Assembly (NCBI RefSeq): GCF_019399895.1
Contig: NC_091883.1
Span: 2,150,377-2,214,376, forward strand
Direction of reading: 5' to 3'
DNA: 64,000 bases
From: Cardiocondyla obscurior
Taxonomy: Eukaryota > Arthropoda > Insecta > Hymenoptera > Formicidae
The translations under genes and the position numbers were made by a program. Under the pieces are notes generated by a model, which ran no database searches, was not told where the DNA came from, and was given only the letters and a program-made list of their open reading frames with translations. This document shows positions 26,208-38,400 of the stretch, one piece after another. How positions within the stretch are numbered: the stretch's first letter is position 1; each line of letters starts with the position of its first letter.

Positions 26208-26470
26208 ATAAACTATTCGCAAGTGCTCTTCAATAAAGCAGCTTTGTCGTAGAAGGCAACTCGCGTCGGGTTCAACCTTTGTTCGACGAAAAATACGTAT
26301 TAATTTAGGCAAGGACGGAGCGCGCTTGCTGCACGTGTCGCTAGCTCGGCCGGAAGAGAAGGAATGGGGAGGGGAATCTGGAGCTCGCGCTATCGCTCTC
26401 CCCCCCCCCATCGTACCCTCCACTTCTCGCCTTCTCTTCGTCTCTCTTTCACCCGTTCTTCGTCCCGGTT
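26208..26470 (-). other. Putative leader exon of the minus-strand transcript
   Basis: The exon is GC-rich against AT-rich flanks and ends ATAGTTTAT before GTAAGT (complement of 26202-26207). Its 5' edge is a guess: TATAAAT on this strand lies at 26501-26495, about 30 bases before the AT-to-GC transition near 26470, but AT-rich DNA produces such matches easily. It contains a run of nine C on the + strand at 26401-26409. The first ATG (26411) opens 68 codons up to the donor, rich in Arg and Ser. Confidence 0.35.
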
Positions 26471-26509
26471 TCACGCGCTACGCGGTGTAAAATAATTTAT
26501 ACGCTGTAA

Positions 26510-29500
26510 AATAAATTATATGAATACTATTATATATAATATTTAATATTAATTTTAATGTACCACGAACTTTATGTAATCAAGCTTGCAAGTTAAGAAT
26601 ATAAAGTACCTCACGCCAAGTATTGGCTTCGTAAATGTTTTTTTTAACTGCAGAATTTTTGCTGTCGCTCGCTGACTGAACGGATATGGATGATTATTTT
26701 TCAAACAGCGCGTTCCCTTTTTTTTTTTTTTTTTCCCTCTTTTTTTCCCTTTTTTTCCCTTTTTTTCCCTTGCGAATCTCGCGATCGCGTGGTTTTATAA
26801 ACTGTCGCTGACGACTCGTGCGTAAAGTCCTGCATAAAATTTCATTTATCGGCACACATTGTCATTCGCAGTCTGCAATTTCATGTAAGCGCCCGGCAAA
26901 GCGAATTCACTGTTATCACTTGTCGCTTCCGTAATCGTTTCGCGCATGTCACATTTATTGGACGAACAGCTGTCTACACGGTACAGCGGGTGTGCAGCGA
27001 ATTGCGCCAAATAATTTTACTACGCGATGCCGTTTACGCGCTGTGCGTGGCCGAGCTTTTTTTTTTTGCGAACTCTATCGATTTTGTAGTCGATTACCCC
27101 ACGCTATAACAGGAAATATATTTTCCCGTCGTCGTTTTCGAAACAATTAAAAATAATACACTACTTTATTCTTCACATAAGACTCAAAATATTCTGAGCA
27201 TTTTTCGTACAATTAAAGTAACGCATTACCGAATCGAATTGTAAATCAATTCAAGGGAAACTTTCGCGCAAGAATTTTATTTAAAGAAACACGAATGCAT
27301 ATCAGCGCATGGGAGCATGTAATCTTTCGAGTACAAGTACGAAATTTACGATACGGAGCGGAATACGGGGAATAATGTTCTTAAAAATACTATTTCCGAG
27401 AAACGGAAAATGTCTCGAACCGACAATATTTTTATGACGCAGAGATTAAAGGAGGGAAAAAAGGCTTCGTTTCGCTTAGCTATGGTAATTCTTTCCTGAT
27501 AAACCGGCGGAGCTTCTTACGGTACCAGGCACTGGTTGCGCAATGAACAGGGCGTGTTGAAGGATCGTCGCGTAACACGAAACGTCGTTCCGCGCAGCGG
27601 AGTTCAACCCTGAAGGGCTGCAGCATTTCTCGGTGGCTTCAGCGCCGAGGAAAAAGCGATACGCTGACTTGTTCCCTTTCCCTTCCCGGTCGAGAAATCT
27701 CCGGCTGTCTCGTTAAAACTTTTCCTCTAACACGCGTCTCGAGAGCACTCTCGCCAAAGACGGTTGCATCCGCGTTTCGTCATCGTCTTTGCCCTTACTC
27801 GCGCGAGACGCGTCGAGAAGCAGCGGCAGCCTCTAGATATGTCCCTGCATGTGACAAGTGCAACGGAATGACATGTTTTCGTACCCGCGTTATTCACAGA
27901 AGTAGTCCTCGCGTGGTAGATTCGACCGACCCCGCGAAACGACGTCTTCGTTAAATCAGAAAATCGTTTGCGGTCAGTTTCCTTTGTGGCGCCGCGAAAG
28001 GATTATTTTCTCGAAACAATTATGTAATATAATCGCTTGTTAAAAAATTTCTTTTTTTTTTAACCGAGCGCCGAAGTTATTAATAAAATTTGCATGATAT
28101 CTAATAACTTGATTTTATATTTGCTGAATAATTTTTATTCCGCATCCGCGATATGATATCAATGTTGCTAGTTCCAATAAAAAAAAGTTAACGAAATGAT
28201 ATCTTTATCTTATAGACGTAGATGCTATATCAATATCCCCTATCGATATAAAGAGAGAGAGAGAAAGAAAGAGAACGGAGAAGTGGATCCGTGCGTGAAT
28301 TCGCTTGCCGATTCCGTATTCATCCGATACATATATCATTCGCCATTACTCCCTTCAAAAGATACCCCGGAATAAGAACGACATAAACCGTCCCCGGTGA
28401 AAGTGGTCGGTCGTCCGGTGCCACTCGACGGAGATGCTATTCCCGGAGGACAAAAGGGCCGGCTCGCGACCATAAAAATGGAAATCCAGGTGTATGGTTT
28501 TTTTGTCGACGTATCTCGATCATGGCGCGAGCCCCCGCCATCTTCGTGCTCGGTGTAGCGTACAGGGTGGCGTCCCCGTAATCTCCCCCATTGTGCGAAC
28601 GCTGCCACGCGTGTACGCAGATAGGACCGATTCGGACACTGCGACCAGTAAACGCGTCCTGCCGCAGGCATTAACTCGCAAATCTGAACCCCGCCCTCCC
28701 GCTGGACTCCTCGACGCTGTATCAACATCCCGTCGATTTGGATTAACCAAAATTTTCACTTTCTATTTGGGACAAGCAATTTACTGGCCGCTCTGATTTT
28801 ACACCACGCGAAAAAGCTATCCGTTTTATCCGCCTGGTGCAATTAACGTTCCGCAATTTTTATTTATTCTACTTAATCGTAAGGAGACGTTTTATCGTTA
28901 CGAGGTTTTTGACTGCAGGTACCATATGACGCTCGTTTAAATCAAACAAAATTATGAAAATGCGATAGCACCGATAACGAAAACGTTTGATCGTCAGATA
29001 ATATTTCTAGTACTCTGTCAGAGTTCCAAATACCACTTCGGAAGCGTATCATTGGTCGCTCCGGCGCTTTTTAGACCGATCGTGAAAGAGGAAGTCCTCG
29101 ATAACCTACTCCATCTTCTCCACGACCCATTTTTATCGCGAGCACGTATACGTGCAGATGCATACACGTACCTCGCGCGCCTCCCCGCTTCTCTACGTTT
29201 CGCGAAATCGTGGGCCGTGACGGCGACGGATTTCTGATGCGCGATACATCCACCGCATGAAAGCGGCGAGCTTACATCTAAAACTCGTTCGTGCGCGAGC
29301 ATAAAGCCAGGCTTGCCTTCCTTACGAGCTGAACGAAAGGAGAGTAGATCGTCCTGGATGGTACAAGATGTGAGCATTGATAAGTACTCGTGTCCAAGGC
29401 AAGGATCCATTCGCGTCCTCGCAAGCGGCGTGCTTCCGCCACGCGCTTTTATCGAATCACAGATATCATAAAATCGAAACTGAAAAGGACAGCATTCAAG

Positions 29501-32500
29501 CGCCGAGAAGACGCCCGGCGGAGAACAAAAAGATCCGGCGCGAGAAGACACGTGGATTCATTTTTGTCGAATTTCGCTCTGATATATTTTCCGAAAATAT
29601 TAGATTCTCGCGGACCGAGCGCATTGTCAATATTACACGTTTTCGAAAAATATAAAAAGAAAAAGTCGCGGAAGTTGGGAAAGTTCAGATCCAGCTGAGG
29701 AGGAGGACCGCCACCGAGTGGAGTTCGGCGAGGAATCCGCGGCGCGTGACGCTCCGTGTACCATATTCGCGCAACGAGCACGTGCCGGTGCCGTGCATAT
29801 GAATCGTATATGCATACGCGAACACAGGTGCATACACGTGCGAGGCACCCATAAATACCCTACCGCTCCGCACGTTCGCGCGAGGAATTTGAGCACGCGT
29901 GCGAAGATCCCGGCGCGAATTTACAACGCGAATGTACGACTGCATTTTCCGAAGCCTCAAACGATCGGAACAAACTTTTACTTCCAACAATAATTAATTT
30001 AATATACATAACGGATGACAATTTTGTTTGTGTTTCTTTTTCTTCTTTTTTTTATTTTTTTATTTTTAATGTTTTTAAGGGGGAGGGGAAAAATATGAAA
30101 AGTGTGTTACATCGAATACTTCAGCCACATCATAATCCCGCGAGCGCGTATTTTGACAGTTTTCATACGCTGGTGATAAAATTGCTTATGGAGGCAGTAA
30201 ACGTTGCTTGGGTCAACACTAGAATCGACATATGCGCAACTATTGCTGGGGCTTACATGTGCCGGGGCTGTTTTCATTGTAAACAGTCCGATAAAGTTTA
30301 CCATTCATTGATAAAATATATCTGCGAGAGCGCACAACCGAGCCCCAAGTTATATGTCGTTTGTTGACAGTTATGTTGGCGTATCATCTGACCATTCTTT
30401 GTTCCGCAAAGATTTCGAGCAATAAAAACAGAATTGATAACTAGCCGAGTCGCAACGTCACGTTTCGTCTGGATGTTATTTTCGAAAAGTGGAGAGGCAC
30501 TGATACATGTTGCAATAGTAACAGTCGTAATAAATTAATTTACATTTTTCATATTCATTACTTTCTGTTATTAATTGTAATAATAGACAGAAAAAAGATA
30601 TTCGAAATGAGTTTTTTTTTTTTACGGAAAACGTTAAAACGTCGCCTACAATTTTTTTTATTAACCAATAAATTACATATTGAATAAAAGTGTCTTTTGT
30701 ATTATTATATTATATTATATGTAATTGTTTGGTATAATTGTCCGCGTGGGCGTGTTCGTGCTGTTAACCATATTTCCGTCATTTACTAACTGTATGTTAT
30801 AATATTGCAAATTACCGGATACACGCCTCGCGAAACTTAGTTTACATATTAATATATGTAATAATATGCGATATCCTATGTACGACTTCAGCGCGCCGTC
30901 CAGATACGGTTTCACGTTTGCCGGAAGTTTCGCACAAAATTACTTTCATTCTACACGGTTTAATTTAATCTAATTTCCACCAATTTATTCGCAACTAATT
31001 TTAACCGTAACGCGATAGCGCGGAGTTTCGCAGCGACATTGCGGCGCCTTGTTATACTTAATACAAAGACGCTAAATATCATTTTCCGCGCCGGTCTCAC
31101 GTGTCGTAATAAAAAAGGTTCAATTACGTCGTCGTGCACGCATCCGATACGCGTAAACAAAATAAGACATACAAACGGGAAGACACTCTTGGCCGCGCTC
31201 GCTAAAATTTGATTTAGTCCTTACTCTTCAAAGTAAATAGCAGGACCTGTTGCACGCAAGCCAAATCAAGCTAGCTCGGTTGATGAAAATCACCGGTTGC
31301 TCAATTCACTTTCTCAATTTACCTTATTTCTCGGGCGCTTCTTTATTTGCGTACTTTGTCGCCGTATCGATTCTCGTTCCGCGGAACTTTAGCCGCTCGT
31401 AACGTGAGATTAAAGCGGAAACTCTCGCTTGAAATACCTTTCGTTATGTGCCATTGAATGCACTTAATTTTCCCTAAGCTGGAAACAGTTAGGCGAGCTA
31501 TCGGTATTTTTAAGTGATTGGCTCGTACTCGCACTGATATCGATGCGATTTATGAAGTCATATGGGAGGAACGCAGTGGCTATTAATTCTCTTGAAATCG
31601 TATATGCGGCGTAGATGCAAATTATGTATCGGTATTTTTTTTTCTTTTCTTTTTTTTTAATTATTTACTGGAATTAGCTTCAACTTTTTACGAAAGTTTT
31701 AAGGGATCTTATATATTTATTTTCAACGAGACTTAAATATAGAGACATCATTGATGCGACCTGAATTGTGGATACAATTTTATTTGAACAGATGCGCTGC
31801 TCGTTGTGAACTTTATAATTAGAGAGTAATTTATAAAACGAACGCCAGTCTCACTCTTTATATGCTAGTTATATCAAGCTCGTGTGGAGAAGAATCTTTG
31901 GGCACGCAAGTTTTTCAAACGGTATATACTTTTTTGAGAAATATAGAATGGTACACAAAAAATGGACGCGGCATCAAGTGAAAAATGTAAATTGGTACAA
32001 AACGTTGTTCCCTTTCGCATTTAACTCTCAGAAAGCCGGGCGCACACAAAGCGAAGTACAGCGACACGAAAATTTCTTTCGTTATTATACCACAAAAATC
32101 TGGCACTTTAAAACCAGTTACGAGAACCGTCCCCTCCCTCCCCCTCCTCCCCCCCATCCAAACTCGGTGGTTAAAAAGTGCTCAACTAGTTTAAAATACG
32201 TGTCGTAAAGTTGTATTTCGAATGAAAGTTGTTACAAGAAAATTGCGGTAACAATATGGCCCGAGCTTAAGGGCAAATTAGAAAAGCGGAGAGACACAGC
32301 AAGTTTTCTTGGCTCATTATTGTATCGCGGAGATTTGCTATTCGAAACTCTTCGCGCAAACACAAATCATATTCTCATTACGTGGCGCACTCGTTTCCTC
32401 AATGAATCCTTTTTCCGGCATAATTATACGTAATGCAAATTTTTTATTTCTATGTAAATTTAATTATTTAATTTGAATATCGCAAACTAGAACGAATTCA

Positions 32501-34700
32501 ATAATTATTTAATTCGATCCTTTAGCGTCGTCGAGTTTTAATCTAAATACTGGTTTCGTTAATTAATAGGTTTAATTATTTTAATAATGTAAGTGATAAA
32601 TTCACCGATCTTTTTTTCTTCTTTTTTTTGCCGTCATAAATTTCACAGACACGGACTCAAATTATTGTTATAATAAAGCTCAAAATATTATATTCCACAT
32701 CACTGGAAAAGGATATGGCTCGTAACTCGCGCGAATACTCGCGCGACATTTACAACATTGTATTTCAAAAGTTAAATTTTATGTCCGACAGAATGCGAGA
32801 TGCAACGTTATTGCACGTTATTACGAAAAATCTACATTTTCATAATTTTTTAATATTATACGTTAGCTTTCTCGTGCATTCCGGCGGTGCACGCATGTAA
32901 CTGTTATAGGAAAGTAAAAGCGGCTTATTACCCAGAGGTAACATTATGCAGTGGCGGATTATATTTAGGATGACAAGCATTTTATAAAAATAAGTACTGC
33001 ATTTTTTACAATGAGCGCGATGAAGTCGGTTCTATAGAACGTTCACGTTTGTACATCGCGACATTCCTTTCAGTTTTTTTTTTCCCCTCCTGCTTTCGAC
33101 GGGTTTCGCACGTGGACTACTTTACGGAAGGGGTGCAGTTGATAAATATCGCTCTCAGATATTCCATAAGGTTTTTTTCCCCGGACCGTAGAGTTTTACC
33201 TTCATTTACCCTTACCACGCGACAACAGATACCAGAACGGCGGTGGAAATCGCCAAAGCCTGCCTCATCACCGAGCTAAGTGACTTTTGTCGTGTCACCG
33301 AGCACTTGGCTTGGCCGGAGGTAGGAAGGGAGGAGGAGGAAAGGTGTGGGGTGAGGACCGGCAGGGTCGGAGGATAAAAAGAAGCGAGAGGGACGGCTTA
33401 TCGAGGGAAGAAGGACGCCCGCCGGGGCCCCGCAGGACAAAAGTTTTAAACGCACGCGCGGGGGAGAAGATTAACGCTCGCAGTTTAATGTCCCAGTTTA
33501 ATGATACGTCACGTGCCCGCTGATGACGTCCATTTAAATAACAGGACTATTATGATATCCGGCGACGGGCGCAGCTGGAATTATTTGCGGTCGCGGCTGT
33601 CCGCTTTAATCTACTTTTTACAATTGTTCCGGCGCATTAATGCCATTTCTTCTGGGCTACCGCGGAGGAGTTCCAGTCCGAGCGGGGTATTCGCGCTCAT
33701 TTTTGTCCTGCCGGAGATTAAAATTTCGATGAGGGATATGGAGACACGGCTGGCTGCTAATTAACTGGAGAATTCTTCTTTTATTAAGCGACACGGTTTA
33801 CGGCGATCTAATTAAATGAGTGATATTTCCGACGATCCCGAAATTGAAACTGAACATTGCCAATTGCGCTGGATATCAAAATTTATTGATTCGCTTTACG
33901 GGCGGTGAAGACTATTTTTTTTTTTTTTTTAATATCGAGACATGCGATAAAAAGCTGCTCGTTGAAGCGACGTATTATTTTGCAACGTCTTCGTATTGGC
34001 TTTTAGAATATCCCGTAACAGCAAGAAATTAAAGAACGGTTGCGCAACGATTTTTAATCAGAGGGCCATTACATTTACGTCGACTTTGCTTCAACTGTAC
34101 TCAATCAGATTGAGCCGGGAGATACATTTAAGCTATCTATCCCTCTTGTCCTGTTACCTTGTCCGTATTGTCGGTACTGGAGATAATCATTCTCGAGGGT
34201 CGTAGTCGCGCTTTTTAATCTGCCTTCGGTCTCTCCGCTTTAGCAAATAAGAGGAAAACGGAACCGCCGAAGAAAGAGCCAGCGCGGCCGAGAACGGGAA
34301 AAGCCGGGCTGCAATTGAGCAATTTCGTGATTGAAAATACTCGGCGGGAGGCGGTGCGTAACCGTTGTGTCCACGTCAATAACGTTTATCCCCGTTCGGG
34401 ATCAATCCCGCGAGAGGCGTTTCTTTCGTCGCAGCTTTTTCCCTGATTTCAGGCCGCGCCGCGTCTTTCGCCGGATTCAGCTTTGCTTTGTGAAAAGCTC
34501 CGAGCCGTCGCTCTTTAGCGCGACCTCGTATCAGACTTGGGGTCGACTCCAGATTACGGTGGCAGGTTTACTTCGCGACCCACCACGGCGCGAAATTTCA
34601 TCGCATTCTCTTATTGTATAATATATATCATCGAGGATAAAAACAATTTATCTTGTCTGTTAATTGATGGATTGAGTTCGAAGCGAAGTACATAGATTTA
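26510..34700. other. Gene-free stretch
   Basis: Contains T tracts, a GA-repeat at 28252-28274, and CpG-rich patches at 27.5-28.0, 28.3-28.75, 29.0-29.9 and 33.2-33.5 kb that are open on several frames of both strands. A 90-residue + frame at 30095-30367 starts with ATG but has no domain or splice context. No tRNA-like or transposase-like sequence was seen. Confidence 0.45.
26731..26770 (+). repeat. 10-bp minisatellite (TTTTTTCCCT)n
   Basis: Three exact 10-bp units occupy 26741-26770, preceded by an imperfect unit and a long T tract from about 26718. It is simple-sequence DNA with no coding potential. Confidence 0.7.
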
Positions 34701-34843
34701 TTTCTTTTTCTTAAAAATTCGAAATAATACAACGGAACCGTAGAACCCGAAGCGAAATGCTTTCAGCTGATGTCGACCGACTGATATGATTTGGAGCACT
34801 CACCAGAATCTGTAATGCACATGTATGATCGTAGCGGATCGGA

Positions 34844-35462
34844 AACAGCAATCCATCAATATAGCAGAGGACGACCGAGCTTTCGTCGCTAATCACTAAT
34901 TAATTAGTCGCGCTATCGGTAATGGGCATTGCTGTCATTCGGTGCCTTGCATAAACATTTCTCACTTATCAGAAAGGGATCGGCTCGCGTAAAAGATCTC
35001 GATCGCACGGCATGTAATATTAACACGCGACGTCGACATCTTTTTACTTTTTTTTATTTTAATATGCAGCGCAGTTTATCTAAAAGCTTATTATAATTAT
35101 TTCACAGAAAGACCACGTTTGAAGTTCCGAAATATTTACTCTAAATCTCCATCGCGCAAATGGAGTACACGTAAATGATTACTATACTTGTGCGCTAACA
35201 GTAGGATGTAACCAGCGGGTAACTAGAATATAATTGTTTATACGATAGTATTGTATCATATTGCTGCATTAATTATCGGTGCTGTTGTGCGGCATATGTT
35301 TAAAAAAAATTCTAATATCAGTTGAGACGCGTCGATAAACTGCATCATAATGGCCGCTCGTCGCAGTTCCAAAACAGTAATCCATCAATACATCCGCAAC
35401 GATAGAACTAGCATCCATCGTTAATCTCTAATTAGTCAATTAGCTCACGCAATTTTGCTAAT
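34844..35462 (+). repeat. Pair of diverged direct repeats (34844-34920 and 35373-35462)
   Basis: Both copies begin AACAG(C/T)AATCCATCAATA and, about 50 bases later, share CGT(C/T)(G/T)(C/T)TAATC(A/T)CTAATTA followed by TAGTC or AGTCAATTAG. The match is imperfect with small indels. There is no open frame through either copy. They could be an old local duplication or clustered TAATTA-type sites. Confidence 0.4.
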
Positions 35463-38400
35463 AACGCGGCGCACATCGTCACCGGGCCGACGAATAGTGT
35501 GGGGCGCACCTGCTACATAACGTCCGCAACGACATATCCGGCGAACTATAATGCTCTGCCTGCGGTATTCCTATTATGGTTGCATTTATAATTGGCGTTA
35601 TATCGACGAACTTTAGTTATTCGACGGCTTACGCGCCGCATTTTACCGCGATCCCGCGTCTTCGGCGGCGCAGCCGACGCGCGCCCGCTAAAGTCATTTG
35701 TGGCTTATAATTGCTGTACGTGTAATCTTAAATAACAATTACGTAATAATTAAATTTGATCGTAAATTATTAGCCCGCGGCGTAATTACCGAGCATGAAT
35801 TAGCAAGTATAAATTGTGACATGGAGATATACGTTTAATTAGTTATTGCAATTTATAGGAACATGAGAATCGTATATTAATAGAGTAACGTGTGGTTTAA
35901 TCACCATCATATAAATGACTGATCATAATAATACACAAATTTTGAACATTAACTTGATTAAGAAAATTAAAAAAAAAAAAAAAAGTTTTTATAAAAAAAT
36001 ATAATATTTTCTCTTCTTCCTGTTATATGAAATTTCAAAATGTGTTTAGAAGTAGAAAGGAAATAAGCAAGTACACGTGAAAACGCTCTTTTAGATATAC
36101 CTGCATATTTTTTAGATTTTCTTTTTTTTTTCTATCTTTTTTGTTAATTATATCAAGCTATTTTCCGTGGCATCGGTCTGACGCACTTCGTCAATCTTTT
36201 CGAAAGTACGAGTTATATACTGCTCCACGCGAGCGTTGCATACGCAGTCGTTTTTATACGGCATTACGCTCGTGCTCCTCGATGAGATTTCGCATCGCAT
36301 TTCGATATAGAAAATGGAACAAGTTTGAAGAGTAAAAAGCACGCCGCGAGCTGCGAACCGCAGGGGAACATTTCCGACGGGTTGGAAAACGCAAACCTGC
36401 CTTTGGCAATTCATGGCGGTAATAACATTCTTGTAACTTTTCATCTTCACACTCTGCATCCTCGCCTCCCCGCGCCGACCGCGCCGTATTTCTATCAGGT
36501 GAAGTATCTCTTCCGGCGCGCATTGGAATTCTCGCGCGGACATTCGCGGTTATAACTTTTACAATCGCGAATATACGATGTATTCCTGCGTGGCGCGCGG
36601 AGCCGTACGTGTACGCGAAGCACCGCGTAACGAGCATTCGTATTTAATGCATTAAACGGCCGAGCACGGTTTGAAAAGATTCGATCGCGGGAATATTTGT
36701 AATCGGGTCAGAGGCGCATTTGCCAAATGGGCCGCGACGAGCGCAATTTTGTTTAGCGGGGGGGAAAAATAAACGCGCTGCTGGAGCGCACAAAAACGAA
36801 ATAATGTAACGCGCGTAATATTCCGGATAAACGTAATGCCGTGTAATTGTAATTGTACAATAATTTTATCACCGTTCCAACAAACGTCACGTTTTTCGCC
36901 GGTTATTGCGCGATTGCGCGCTTAAGTTGGCTATTGACGATATCGACAATAAGATTTTTATTTTTAATTTTTTTTTTTTAAACGCGGGAAACATGTATTG
37001 ATCAATGTTTCATTATTATTATTTTCTTTTTTGATAATATATTTTATGCGTAAAAAATAATGCGGAGCGAAATGGCGCGGAAACTGATACATATTGTGTC
37101 GGAAATTACGCGGCACGAATAGATTCCATTCGCGTTCTCGCACGTTACGTAGATAAAAATTGCGTCTCCCTCGGAAGAGTTTCGTGAAAAACGGGGAATT
37201 CATTGATCCTGGTAAGGTCGAGTCGCCGAATGCTTATTGAACTGTCGTACTTTTCGCAAACGACTTTCAGAAAATTTCTCGTTCGCGACTCTCGAGAAGC
37301 TCGTGGGTCAGTCCCCGTTTCTCGCGTCGGATAAAACGCCGCCACCCTCGAGAGATTTGTTGTCGAGATCCAACTGGGACGATAACTTATCTGGACTCCG
37401 TTGCACTTTAGGGCACGCCGTGGAAAGTTCGCGTGAATAGCGCCAGACTCGCGCGAGTTCTTGTACTTCGGTTTCATTGTTTCCGCACTCGATTCCTTCG
37501 GAATCGGTGTTGAAAGAATCGCGATGACATCTCTATATAAATAATAAGGAAAGCATCTCTATAACGCGCGGACGCGCTCAAAGTTTTTTGATTGTTATTA
37601 TTTTTTTTTTTTTTTTTTTATAAATCGATATCAAAGAGCTGCGCGTCAATTTTATTACGTAAATTAATATATTCTTCGTTAACATGTCGTTCGCTATTGA
37701 GATCTACTGGCGGGAGGGGTGCCGGGGAAAGTTTTGCGAACAGATGAAGAAATAAGTGAATCAGATAAATTATATTAGATACGTATGATTCCCTCGCGAG
37801 GCACGACTGTCCCGAAGCACGTCATTCGCGGAGAGTCGCACGAACTTTAGGATATGATGTTGAGTTAGGCCGTGTAAATAGTAGGAACCGAGCGTGCTGG
37901 AGAGATCCCTCGAAAGAACAATACCTCTTTGTCGGTTTGCAAACGGGACTGTTTCGCCCCGGCAAACAAGTGATGGTTGCTTAGCTATGCAATAACGATA
38001 CTATCCTACCGCGTGCATTGTTATTTCGGACGAGAACTAGGTGCACACTTCGCTCACAGACCTGCTTATATCCGCCCGTTATTTACGTCTAACGTGCTTT
38101 AACGGCTTCAGTCGTCTCTACACAGTGTTACGTCAGATGATAATTCTCAATCGATGACTCGCAATAATTTCACTTCTATGTCCACACGTATCGTGCTATT
38201 ATGGAATTATAATTTTATTCTATTTTATTTATTTTTTTTTTATTAATTTATTTCTTTTTAATATTTTTTTTCCACGCAATTTTAAATAAAGTCATAAAAG
38301 TTTTATCATACAAAGAATAACGAACCGCCCCATGAACTGAAGTGTGACGAGGAAAGTCCCGCTTGAATTACAATGCTTTATTTTACTTTTCGACGAACAA

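Larger units (their letters stand above)
24596..26470 (-). ncRNA. Putative spliced minus-strand transcript with duplicated exon pairs
   Basis: A chain of splice signals reads consistently on the minus strand: a leader exon ending at 26208 with GTAAGT; exon 25821-25737 (acceptor TATGTTTCAG, donor GTGAGA); exon 25565-25525 (acceptor ATGTTACAG, donor GTGAGT); an exon ending at 24927 (donor GTGAGT); exon 24643-24596 (acceptor CTTTTTCTGTTACAG, donor GTGAGT). The last two exons resemble the earlier two. Introns would be 386, 171 and 283 nt where both ends are defined. From the leader ATG at 26411 the spliced frame gives about 78 residues of no recognised family and stops in the second exon. Exon lengths and indels do not preserve a frame, so a noncoding RNA is more likely. 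The 3' end was not located. The RNA itself is inferred from signals only. Confidence 0.45.

Noticed and set aside
28336..28796. Overlapping + and - frames of 100-130 codons
   Set aside because: No recognisable family on either strand and no paired splice sites; treated as a GC-rich chance patch.
30095..30367. 90-residue + frame starting with ATG
   Set aside because: Composition is plausible but there is no homologue I recognise, no splice context, and the opposite strand is open over most of it.
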